A model generated the notes under the pieces. That model made no database searches. It had not been told where the DNA came from and saw nothing but the letters and a program-made list of their open reading frames with translations. From the NCBI GenBank assembly GCA_963965975.1, contig OZ014411.1, forward strand, positions 16,272,446-16,336,445: a DNA stretch of 64,000 nt, in the 5' to 3' direction. The stretch is from Xestospongia bergquistia. Its lineage: Eukaryota > Porifera > Demospongiae > Haplosclerida > Petrosiidae. A program made the translations under genes and the position numbers. How positions within the stretch are numbered: the first letter of the stretch is position 1; each line of letters starts with the position of its first letter. Positions 50,131-62,968 of the stretch are shown here, piece after piece.

Positions 50131-51117
50131 GCAGAGACTCATTCTAAATTAGTTTGAAAACATTTGTTCTCCGCTTACAAAGTAATAACATCAACTTCAG
50201 ATGATCCCTACAGAAATGGACGCAGCCACATCACGTGACCAGATCTTGACAAACTATAACTACCCACTCAGATAATGAGAGAAGTACAAGACATATATAT
50301 TAACTACATGTATTGAGTGAGACATCCACATGTATAGTTGATAAGAATATTAAAATACCAACAGACACCAATATAACTATACCTGTATATTAGCTTATGA
50401 AAACCAGTGTTACCAGTAGTTGCTACAGATGTATTCTGCTTTGCAGAACTAGTCTAGTGAGGTCATCCCCTTGAGAGACCAAGATAGAACTACATGTAAA
50501 TAGCAATAATTTCCCACCATTCATGGTTACTTTACCATTTTATTTTGAATGGGCAAGATCTCTTATATAGGTCAGTGAATAAATTAGATAAACTTGAACA
50601 TATTGAATAAAGTTTTTTCCTATATTTATTAGAACAAACCACATCAATAATTAGCTCCACCCACCAGACATTACTAATTAATTATTCATAATACTGTTAA
50701 CAGGCAATAACTCATTACTTTATCACATTGTTTACATCTCCTATATCATTCTGTTTGAAAAGTGCATTTATACATATTGAATAAGGTTTTTTCCTCTTTA
50801 TTAGATATAACTGCTCATATAATGGGTAATGGAGCACAGAAGGTTGAACTTCTTATTGTTAACAGTAGCCCAAATCATTATTACAAGTTTTATGATATTC
50901 AAATGGTCGGGTATAGATAGATTGACATGTCATGACAAGTCATGTGACTATTATATTAACAACATGTTCATCAGGTGACTATGACATGCAAATACAAATT
51001 AATACAGTGATAATTAATCTGTCGATATTAATATTAGCATTAATTGTAAATCATCACATAGTTAGAGAGCATTACATTGACCATGACATGATTATATAAA
51101 TAACCACACCTACTGAC

Positions 51118-51873
51118 CTGGAGTGTCATATACATTGATGAGACATGACTTGTCTTTAGAATCAAGTGGAACTAATGAGAGGGGCACTCACTTTATACTA
51201 ACTCCATGCTAGAATTTATATGTTAATTATTGAGGGGGTGGTATCTGAAATACTAACCTCTTGTACTGTGAAAAGTGTATCCATATATCTCAACTAATCA
51301 CAATGAGATGAACTCCTTTAATTATTAATATAATTATACAACTCATATTTTTATTTCTTCCAACGAACATATTAAGATGAGTCTATTCAATTAAATAAAA
51401 ACTTGTCAACAAACAAAACATATAAACATGTACATATTGACATGTAACACTTACCTTGTAATGATGATGATGTCCTATAATAGACATATTTTGTATTAAC
51501 TCTGGACTATCAATTATATCAACTAAAACCTGTCAGACAAGTTAAAGATTATTTGCAAACCTGTTTAGTTTAATTTATTTTGTATGTTGTTACTACATGG
51601 TAACTCCTCCTCTTGGTGAAAAAAAATTCACTTTTTAACAGGAGCAATGGCTGGTTCTAAAGGAGGTGTGGTCAGGTTACTATAGTAACAAACATAAACT
51701 AACCAGTAAGTGGCTTCTTGTATTATCATCTAAAATATGCCCAAATAAGGTAATAGTCTAATTAATCCTTTCCTCAAGATCAGGTCCATACACTTCTTCA
51801 GTTGTTGGATAATAACATTATCTTCAAACAATACAATAGCTTGTGCTTGTAAATCAAGAGTATCTTCTCAATT
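51118..51873 (-). pseudogene. EFTUD2: EFTUD2 N-terminal fragment, unit 4b
   Basis: Unit-1 type: the stop after GVSIK is present and there is no extra A in the P-loop exon. One private change gives IQNMSIIG. Confidence 0.8.
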
Positions 51874-52888
51874 TCCATAACTTGATGTACGTTTTCTGTC
51901 AAAATTTTCTATTGTCAAAATTTTAAAAAATCAACAGACAAGCTTCACAAGAGATGTGTCCAATTTACTTATTTGGTAGGTTTTAAACTTTTAATATTCC
52001 ACCTCTGACAAATGTATAGTTACAATCTGTAACTTCTATTGTATTTAAAATACATAATACTATTAATTAGATAATACAATAGATTACTTACTCATTGGTA
52101 TCATCTTTATGTTAGTAAAGTACCTAGTTTTATATGGACCTATATAATTATAATAATATTTATTATTATATGGAATTACACTGTAGTAGTAAAGAATTCA
52201 TATTTAATATCATCAGTCATGTCCTCTAGTAAATATTGAAATGTGGAATAAACTACAGTACATGACACACATGTTATGGACAAGGACAGGGGAACTAGTA
52301 ATTAAGTATAAATGACACACATATGTCCACTAGTATTAATATATTCTAATGTGATATGTGATAATTGAAAGGGACAAATTTCAACTACGGGCACAAAATG
52401 ATGACCAGTCAAAATAATTAGAATTAAAATTTATACATATAATGTTATGATGTGTAAATGTATTGTCATTGTAAATGTATTGTCATTAGAATGTTAATGC
52501 AAACCAACTTAATTCTAATTGAATTCTAATATTCTTTAATCATTCCACTTCTGCCACTCTCCAACTTTTAAAATTCATTGATGTTAGTATAATACAAATC
52601 AATTATTTATTAATTATCTTTTTCTACTTACAGTTATTGCTACTAACCATAATCTCTAGGAGCTGAAATAGCTGATATATTAATAATAAATGTACCATTG
52701 TCATCAACAACATTAAGTTTGTCTCTAAAATATAAAAGAGAATAGAGATAGTAGTATTGCAAAGTTGAATATTTACCAAGGTCCTAGGCCTAGTTTAATG
52801 TTATGACATCATTCAGTATTTGCATAGATTACTGTAGGAATTATAACAACTATAATCTAACTATTCTAGATTGATTCACTTGTCTAAC

Positions 52889-53595
52889 CTAATTCTAACT
52901 GTGGTTGAGTCAGGAGTTCAGATATCAAGTCCATCACTATATGGAACACCAGACACTATTAATGGTAACAACTATGGAGGATAGCTTTAAAAATGAATTA
53001 GTTTGACCATACTGGGTTCAGGAATGAAAATATGTAATCACAACAACAATAATAAAAATTCTCTCTCTCTCCAAACCTTATGAAGGTATGAACAAACTAA
53101 ACACTGGATATTTCAAAGTGATGTTAGACCAAAAACAGCTATATCCTATATGACAGATAAACTATGATATGGCATGGATACTATAGGAATAAGATGGGAT
53201 TGAGACTAGACAGTATTATATTGAGAATGTACAGTATGGGAGTGAGACTGTATGGTATGGGATTAAAACATACAATATAGAAATGACACTAGACATATTG
53301 GGAGTGAGACTAGGAATTGAATACCTGAAGATAATTCAACACTGCTATGTTTATACAATTAATAATGTGGACTAGTTCTAATAGTCATATACACCTGAAG
53401 ACTGATGAGTTAGTGATTAAAATACTTAAATGGATTTCAAAGACTGCAGAACATCTGGAACAAAATAACAAAGACTTGAATTTATGAGAATCAGTCTTGT
53501 CTACATACCTGAAAACATGAGTATCACATTTAAATATAATTATAATAGATCGTCAATGAGATTTTGGTGAAGTATTTGTTGTTTCATCCAGTCCT
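52889..53595 (-). pseudogene. INTS2: INTS2 fragments, unit 4b
   Basis: Exons 53509-53595 and 52889-52971. The second has an 8-bp deletion in the GVPTMHI stretch, so this copy is further broken. Confidence 0.6.
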
Positions 53596-53736
53596 CTGAA
53601 AGACATAGAAAATAAGAGATAAATTATACAAAAAAGAGAAGAATAAATAGTCTGGTAACCTTTTTGATTTTCTGCTATAAATTTATTTCTATATTTATAT
53701 CAGAAACTAATTAATCAATAAAATGACGGGGGTTAC

Positions 53737-53820
53737 CTCTTGATTGGTGTAGTAGCAAAACATTTTAAAGATGAAGTTTCTATAACTGTTTCACAAAACC
53801 AGATCAGCCACTTTTAATAT
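53737..53820 (-). pseudogene. EFTUD2: EFTUD2 C-terminal-half exon, unit 4b
   Basis: Carries the same 9-bp deletion as unit 2. Confidence 0.75.
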
Positions 53821-54104
53821 CTAATGATAAGGAATAATTAACACATGTAGTGAACTTTTATGGTTAAAGAAATCAGGTCCTATTTACATATTATTATAAT
53901 TTAAATAAAGTAACTAATAGTGTGTGGCTTAGTATTAATTGTAGATAGTACAGTGTTCCAAACAACACTGTTAGTAATCATGTCTGTAATATTGACCTTA
54001 GTCCTAATAAAAAGAACACCATTGACTACATAAAAATTTTAAAAATTACACTGACTGAAGTAATTCGTCTTCTTCTCATTTTTACCAATATTGATAAACT
54101 TGTT

Positions 54105-55310
54105 TATTTGACAAGAGGATGGTCACAAAGGATTGTCATACTACAGGATCTACAACTTCCTGTCCCAATAAGAAACTTCTTCCACTTGTTTCATCTCTTT
54201 CATCTAGTTCATCTTTTGTCACCTTATCAGAAGAAGTGGTAACTATAGCATGCTGAATTTAATCCCAAATAAAATATATAGTGACTTCTGGAACACTCTA
54301 GTATATTAAAACTCAAAATAAAACTTAAAAAAACAAAAAAATGGACAATATCAACTTAAAGTACAACATTTGAAATTGTTTACTTACAGATTCTAAATAC
54401 TTGACAAAACCTTCTGGTCCATATAACAAAGACAGCAACTTGGATCTCTATAAAAAGTAATAGTTGAGATTTAGAATGCTATATTAAATTTACAGAACAT
54501 ATCAGTGTCTCCTTGTTACTATCTTGACATACTATCATTGGTTTAGTAACACAAGAACTAATACAGTTCTTAATATTGGATAACAAAGGGAACAAGAGTG
54601 AAAGAAAGAGAGAGAGAGAGAGGGGGGGGGGAGGGGGGAAGAGAGATAAAGTGAGCTAGAGGGAGAGATTGTTCTATAGAAATGTATCTACACACTTACT
54701 GTCTCCATTTGCTTTATAGAGTGAGCGATTCCTTTTGAAACTCCAAATAATGTCAATACATCATTCACACCTGTATATAATAACATAACAATAAACATTA
54801 GTTTTATCTATTGTCTATGTACTAAGTACACTGATATTAGCTGAACCTTTTAATTTTCTAGACACTCTTTCTCCAATAATAAATCTCTCAATACTGTCAT
54901 CGTCCTCTGTATGAGCTAATCATTTAGTACAGTGAAATCTATACAAACAGTAAACCAGTTATTGTTGTACTTGATGATTAGTCTTGTTATTAGTTTAACA
55001 GAAGTTTATAAGAAATACCTATAAAAACAAAATGAGTTAATATAACATAATATATGGAGCTCATAACTTTAACTAATACAATGTAATATTATTAAGACAT
55101 GACTAAATGTCTACTATAGTATTAAGTAACCTCTAATTGATGATGTCTCCTAGTATAATTATTGTAATGACATAGTTTGTACTAAAATCTATTAAGAATA
55201 TAGTGATGACCATATTTAATACATACTTGTGTCTCTGAAAGCTGATGTGAGCAGTTAAAATCTCCAACAAACAAAAACAAGAGATGAAATAACAACTGTT
55301 CTTTCTCATC
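54105..55310 (-). pseudogene. Unrecognised exon set A-E, unit 4b
   Basis: Same exon set as unit 2; D is open and A is 55227-55310. Confidence 0.5.
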
Positions 55311-55431
55311 CTCAGTCAGCAAGAAAGTATACTTACAATAATTGTGTATAAAATAAGGATGATATTTACATACCAAATATGGTCATTAATATATGAGTAC
55401 CTGTATAAGTTTGTATTAGATAGAAAATTTC

Positions 55432-56229
55432 ATGACAATGTCACGGATTGTAGTGAAGTTCATATCACTGCTGGTTCTTGTTGTAGGTATGTCATAATGA
55501 GTTAATATTGTTGTATAGTTATGTATTTTCTTAACAGTACCAAGATGTACTGGAACTAACATCAATAATTATGGAACTGAGTTCTACTTTGGATTGTTGA
55601 AAAATGCTGGAAGGGCAAGCAGTCTGTTAGCTCTGGCCATATCTACTACCAGTATTAATGTGTCTGTAAAGATCACAATACCTGAGACTACTTTAAACAT
55701 ATCAATATTATCACCAAATAATGCTCCAATTGTCACTCTCTCTGGCAGCAATGTGGTTTCTGAATCTAGTACTTATGATAATCGTAACAGAAATATTCAT
55801 GTTAGTAGTGATCAACCAATTGCTATGAGTGCATTTAATTGGCTTTCAGGAAGCCGTGGAGAATATCTTGTCTTACCTTGTCATGATTATAATATTAATA
55901 AATATGAATACTATGCAGTAACTCCAAGAAGTGTTTTCGGATCAAGCCAAGTACTACTTGTTGGATGTGAAAATGACACTAATATTATCATCACTCCATC
56001 AGAAGCTGTGTCTCTTCCTTCAGATACTCAATCATCTACAGATCAACTTGTAAATGTTTCTAAACGTACTCCTCATCACGTTGTTCTTCATCAAGGGCAA
56101 ACTCTTTATTTTGATGCATCATTAATTTATCTTACAGGAACTCACATTGTCTCTAATAAACCATTGACTGTCATTAGTGGACATGAATGTGGTCAAATAC
56201 ACTTGGAGTCGATTATTGTGAACATATGA
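55432..56229 (+). CDS. Secreted IgGFc-binding-protein-like protein, copy 5 (intact frame)
   Basis: Exon 1 is 55432-55486, the intron 55487-55537, and exon 2 55538-56229: 248 residues. It differs from copy 4 by one visible residue, LIYL in place of LIDL near position 216. Signal peptide, GTEFYFG, SGSRGEYLVLPCHDY, GCENDT and ISGHECG blocks are all present. The same C-terminal frameshift (HLESIIVNI, stop) truncates the domain. Near-identity to copy 4 suggests either very recent duplication or conversion. Confidence 0.75.
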
Positions 56230-56870
56230 CACAACATATAACATATGCATATTACGGACAGGAGTAATAGAGCGTCTAACTTCGTCAGGGGGTGGAGCAT
56301 CTTCACGACAGAGTACCTCTTTATATGCCATCAAATTCGCCTATAACCATGATTTAGAGGATTGGAACCTAAATGTACTAATTTCACATTTAAGTATGGC
56401 ATTTCATTACTGGCACTTTTATACACAGCATGTAACTATTACTACTGTATAGCCAATAATAATTATTATATATAAACAATTCACTCACAAATGGCTATAG
56501 TTGGTTACATGTAATGATATACATGTACATGTACATACAGTGTATTACTCTTCTATTAGCAGCTTCATTCTCTGTTACTGGAGTAGATATCATAGATGAA
56601 AAGGACAATGCTACAGCTCCTATTGAATAATGAGCCTAGAGATAGGGTTACTACAGCAACAGTTGTCATAGTAACAATGTGGTTAATTATTAATAACTTA
56701 CAACATTCTGTAGAAGTGAAGTATTTGAATGAAAGAGAGGGAAATGGAATTTAAAATAGGAGCATAATCAAGCCACTTTAAGACCTGTTCATCTTTGTAT
56801 TAAACTTATAAATTGTCTTTTAACGCTGCTTCTTACACATGGACAATTAAAAAAGAGTTAAAAAGTAAAG

Positions 56871-57228
56871 ACCCGCCTACTTTAATGAAGATCCTCAGGG
56901 TATTATGTCAATGGTCCAGCTCACTGCAATGCCAGAGGACCAACATTAGGCAAATGGTTGATATTCAAACATATCTCCTGTATTGATCAGTTCTGGGAGA
57001 CAATAAGTCAGACTTTGGTATCTGGTGAATTTGGAGCTACTGCCGCTAAAGTGTCGACAAAGAAAGTCAACCCAAAATCATTAAAGTGATATTTGTGTAT
57101 ACTACAGCAGAATAAGTTAATTCCTTATGTAATATGATGTAAAACTTATGCAGAGAATCATTCTTGGAGGTATGCTTGTCATGGTGATCATAGAGTAACG
57201 TTGAGGACACTGGAATGGAATAAAGGTA
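56871..57228 (+). pseudogene. BLES03/C11orf68-like remnant, copy 5
   Basis: Same as copies 3-4, including the extra stop. Confidence 0.5.
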
Positions 57229-58970
57229 ATTCAAAATTTAAAGACTAGTCTAATTATTGGATTATTCTTTTAAGACCAAAGCTTTGTGTATTTTTAATAT
57301 TTCATATAGACTGGTCCCATTGATTTTGTTTGAAAAGAAATTACTAATGCAGAGATGACTATTGTATGAAAGTAGTAGTGACAGTATAACTTGACTTGAC
57401 TTGTACGACAAATGCCCAACACTGTCTGTATTTTAAAATGTATCATTTAATACGATTCCAAATAAAACTGTTTTATTATCAAACTTTACATTTTTATATT
57501 TACCATAAATAAAATTGTATATTTGTTATTTAGACATGTTACTGCATTATACTAGTATATATCATCAAGTAGTAACACTTAATATACATAGAGGGAGATC
57601 TTTGAGTTGGAAGTTGACAGTGATTATGCAGTCTCTCTGATCTCTATTGATCTCATCCAGTTTGTTGATATCTTCTGAGAGTACTGAACTTTGTAAAATA
57701 CAACAAACAAGTTAAGTGACAAATAAACATTTATTTTGATGATTATAAACAAGAATAAAAAATAATTACCTGAAAAAACTTAATTAAAAATAACGTTGAA
57801 ACAGAAATTAAAATTTCAATTGGTGAAGAGTTCAATCAAAGAAGGTCTGCAGAGAATCTATTACTAGATTATCAGCACACGACTAGAGATGAACAGCAAA
57901 CGCGTGACCTATCATTATGGCGGGAAAATATGTCATTATGGCGGGAAAACATAACAGCAGCACACGCGTTCAGCAAAAAGCTTACAAGAACACCAAAACA
58001 CTTTTAATAGTTTTTAATTTAATTATTAAAAAAATTAATTAAATAATTTAGCTTTTGGTTAAAAAATAGTAATGATAATATCATCTAAAGAATTAGTAAT
58101 ATCATGATACAATGGTTGTAAAATAATTGATAAGAATTCATTCCATATGATTGTAGTTGTTTAGTAACTAAAGATAAAAATTGAAATCTAAACTGATTCA
58201 GTTTTCGAAGTTATATTAAATCTAGAGTAGAAATTTTATAAGTTGGTGATTACAGAATGAAGTTAAAATATAACTGAGATTAAGATAATTGACTTTTGAC
58301 TAACTTTAGTAAAAAAATTAATATTTTTTTGGAGAAACTCTATATAATAAATTAAAAACAACATACTAACAAACTATAAACATGAAAAAAATACAATAAA
58401 AAAGAAAAAAATTAAAATAAAATATAATAAAAAAGAAAAAAAACTAAAATAAGACAGTTTTAGTAGTTGAAAGTCCCCAAGAGTCCAGTAACTCCACAAG
58501 TAGAGAACATAGAGAAAGAAAGAGAGAGTTAGTTGTAACAACTGGAATGCTAAGAGTAAATGAGATGAATGGATGGAGAAATAGCTCACCTTCTTCAAAA
58601 GTGCTGCTCCTGCAAGGAAAGAAAAAGTAGTTATTAACTGAACTGGTGAAGACAATGGATAGGAGTGAAGAGAGACAGAGGAAGTGAAAAGGGACCACCA
58701 ACACATACACACACAGCACACACACGCGCGCCCTAGAAGATCAGAGCTCCTCCCCGCCACTCGGCGGCCCGAGATATTAAAAAAAATTTTTAGGCCGCCG
58801 AGCAGCAGGGAGGAGATAATTAATAGGGTTTGTATGAGTGTGTGTATGATGCATGGGCTGAATAGCCCAAAATAAAATTTAAAAAATAAAAATTAAAAAA
58901 AGAAGAGGAAAGAAGGCTTGAAGGAAGACAGAAGAGACCAAGCAGGAGAGCGACTCATCTTTTACATCCA

Positions 58971-59159
58971 GAGAACGTCAGAGAAGAACCGTCAAGAACA
59001 TCAGAAGACATCAGAGAAGAACAGTCAAGAACATCAGAAGACATCAGAGAAGAACAGTCAAGAACGTCAGAAGACATCAGAGAAGAACAGTCAAGAACAT
59101 CAGAAGACATCAGAGAAGAACAGTCAAGATCATCAGAGAACGCCAGAGAAGAACAGTTG
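58971..59159. repeat. 33-bp minisatellite, unit 5 (about 6 cores)
   Basis: Six cores, one fewer than units 3 and 4a. Confidence 0.85.
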
Positions 59160-60559
59160 AGTCCTGTAGAAACGAAGTGAAAGGAAAACTTTATTTAAAA
59201 ATTCAAAAAATCAATTGACAAAAATTATAAAATAAAACGAAAAAGTTTGAGAACAAAAAAGAAAAGATAAAGATGACATAACTAAAATGAAAAGATGATC
59301 CAGCGACGAGAGGTTATCCAACGATGAGACGAGTTGATCCAACGAAGTACGAGATGATCCAACGATGAGGCGAATCGTTGAGAACATAGAGGAAGAAAGA
59401 GAGAGTTATTTGTAACAACTGCTGAATAGATGTGAGATAGATGGATGGAGAGATAACTCACCTTATAATAAAGGTATGCAAAATGGAGTACTTTTATAAT
59501 ATCAAGAAATCTCGTCATGCTTCAAATTGACAACCAGTCAACACAAGCTTGTGACAAATTTGGCGGGAAACAAGTACACGCGTGATCAACATTAATTGAT
59601 TTTTAATTGATTGGATTAACAACTAATTGAAATCTTCAAAATATACAAGTATTTATAACATTCTACAAGTTGTTAGTAGAAAGAAATATAGTTTTAAAGC
59701 AATGTGTATATACAATAAAAGGTATAACATATTCTATCAGAAACTTCCAAACTAAACAGTTTAGTGGTTTCAGCTTTTTCTATAATAATATGTTTGTATA
59801 TATTATGAATTAGTGAAAGTAGTATAGATATGAAGGAGACAGCTATTGATGTTCTAATGGTTGAAGAGATAAACTAGACACAATATTATCATACCAGTTG
59901 TATTATATGTACTTACCTATAACAATTAAATGGAAGTCGTTTGAATTCTGATTTTTCTATCCTTAGCAAAAGCTGCTGCCTTCATTTTGCCATATATTGT
60001 GAACCATTCTCTACAAGTGAGGTTATCAGAATGAAAGAGAGGGAAAGGGAATTTAAAACTGGAACATATTTAGCTACTTTTAATCCAGCTCATCCTTGTA
60101 TTAAATTGTATTAAATTTCAATTTGTCTTTCTTTATAAGCAAATTACATATACATGTACGTGTACCTAGGTACATGTACATGTTGTATATATGGTAATAT
60201 TGATATGCAAGCTACCTTCAATAGGTACATGTATATGTAATATGGTATGCAAGTTATCCTCAATAGGTACATGTATATGTAATATGGTATGCAAGCTATC
60301 CTCGATAGCTATTGAGGACAGCTTCCATACTGTTATTACCATATTAAATGTGTATGTGCACCTACTGAGGCTAGTTTCCATACTGTATTGCATATACATG
60401 TACACCTACTATCATTACCAGATTACATATATATGTATATCTATTAAGGATAGTCCCATACTATTACTAACATATTACATGTACAAGTACATGTACTTAT
60501 TGAGGGTATCTTCCATACCTTTATTACCATATTATATGTATATGTATATATACCTATTG

Positions 60560-61220
60560 AGGTTTGTTTCAAATGTAGACAGTTTCTCTTGAAATTCTTT
60601 ATTATTTCTTAGAGAACTCTACAGCATTTTGATATAATTTTAATATTTTAGTATAGTGATGTGTTTGTGATATATGTGAGATTGAAAAATTACCTGAAAA
60701 GATTAGAATGATAGTTCTGAACCATATGCATGAGAATCAAATAATGAAATTTATAGAACCAGAATGAAACATGGGAATGAATCATTACTAGCAACACACT
60801 TACATTATGTTGGTCATTCTTCATGGTAGCATACTTCACTAACTGGTTCTCTAGTGCTGTGATATGATCTTTACGTTCTACGAGTTCTTACTCCTTGGTG
60901 CCCAGGACTGAATCTTTAGCCTCTAGAACAGAATATAATTTTTCTATTGTCTCTTTTAGTTTTGTTAGTCTCTTGTCATAGACTGGGTTAGATGACAGCT
61001 AAATGGACAAATGTAATGTAGAATGGATGTATAGTATATTAATGGATGTATGGTATGTTGAATGGATGTATGATATGTTAAAGGATTCATAGTAGAACAT
61101 AACAAATGATGAAATGGATTAAGATCTTAACCACACCTACCAAACTTACAACTTCTAACAGTTCTTTTTCACTTTCATATTCTTTTAATATTCCTTCTAA
61201 TCATTTGACATGCCCCTCCC
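60560..61220 (-). pseudogene. Coiled-coil exons, unit 5
   Basis: Main exon 60804-60998 with the shared TAA. EKELLEV continuation and GTAAGT donor as in unit 3. Confidence 0.5.
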
Positions 61221-62212
61221 ATTGTGCAGAGACTCATTCTAAATTAGTTTGAAAACATTTGTTCTCCGCTTACAAAGTAATAACATCAACTTCAGATGAT
61301 CCCTACAGAAATGGACGCAGCCACATCACGTGACCAGATCTTGACAAACTATAACTACCCACTCAGATAATGAGAGAAGTACAAGACATATATATTAACT
61401 ACATGTATTGAGTGAGACATCCACATGTATAGTTGATAAGAATATTAAAATACCAACAGACACCAATATAACTATACCTGTATATTAGCTTATGAAAACC
61501 AGTGTTACCAGTAGTTGCTACAGATGTATTCTGCTTTGCAGAACTAGTCTAGTGAGGTCATCCCCTTGAGAGACCAAGATAGAACTACATGTAAATAGCA
61601 ATAATTTCCCACCATTCATGGTTACTTTACCATTTTATTTTGAATGGGCAAGATCTCTTATATAGGTCAGTGAATAAATTAGATAAACTTGAACATATTG
61701 AATAAAGTTTTTTCCTATATTCATTAGAACAAACCACATCAATAATTAGCTCCACCCACCAGACATTACTAATTAATTATTCATAATACTGTTAACAGGC
61801 AATAACTCATTACTTTATCACATTGTTTACATCTCCTATATCATTCTGTTTGAAAAGTGCATTTATACATATTGAATAAGGTTTTTTCCTCTTTATTAGA
61901 TATAACTGCTCATATAATGGGTAATGGAGCACAGAAGGTTGAACTTCTTATTGTTAACAGTAGCCCAAATCATTATTACAAGTTTTATGATATTCAAATG
62001 GTCGGGTATAGATAGATTGACATGTCATGACAAGTCATGTGACTATTATATTAACAACATGTTCATCAGGTGACTATGACATGCAAATACAAATTAATAC
62101 AGTGATAATTAATCTGTCGATATTAATATTAGCATTAATTGTAAATCATCACATAGTTAGAGAGCATTACATTGACCATGACATGATTATATAAATAACC
62201 ACACCTACTGAC

Positions 62213-62968
62213 CTGGAGTGTCATATACATTGATGAGACATGACTTGTCTTTAGAATCAAGTGGAACTAATGAGAGGGGCACTCACTTTATACTAACTCC
62301 ATGCTAGAATTTATATGTTAATTATTGAGGGGGTGGTATCTGAAATACTAACCTCTTGTACTGTGAAAAGTGTATCCATATATCTCAACTAATCACAATG
62401 AGATGAACTCCTTTAATTATTAATATAATTATACAACTCATATTTTTATTTCTTCCAACGAACATATTAAGATGAGTCTATTCAATTAAATAAAAACTTG
62501 TCAACAAACAAAACATATAAACATGTACATATTGACATGTAACACTTACCTTGTAATGATGATGATGTCCTATAATAGACACATTTTGGATTAACTCTGG
62601 ACTATCAATTATATCAACTAAAACCTGTCAGACAAGTTAAAGATTATTTGCAAACCTGTTTAGTTTAATTTATTTTGTATGTTGTTACTACATGGTAACT
62701 CCTCCTCTTGGTGAAAAAAAATTCACTTTTTAACAGGAGCAATGGCTGGTTCTAAAGGAGGTGTGGTCAGGTTACTATAGTAACAAACATAAACTAACCA
62801 GTAAGTGGCTTCTTGTATTATCATCTAAAATATGCCCAAATAAGGTAATAGTCTAATTAATCCTTTCCTCAAGATCAGGTCCATACACTTCTTCAGTTAT
62901 TGGATAATAACATTATCTTCAAACAATACAATAGCTTGTGCTTGTAAATCAAGAGTATCTTCTCAATT
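62213..62968 (-). pseudogene. EFTUD2: EFTUD2 N-terminal fragment, unit 5
   Basis: Unit-1 type, with the stop after GVSIK and no extra A in the P-loop exon. P-loop GHHHHYK as elsewhere. Confidence 0.8.

Larger units (their letters stand above)
46852..55428. repeat. Tandem array unit 4b (left-truncated)
   Basis: Lacks the IgGFc-type gene and the BLES03-like remnant. It starts at the equivalent of 41619 and continues to the end of a normal unit. Its left end resembles units 3-4a. From about 48.8 kb it resembles units 1-2. Confidence 0.9.
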
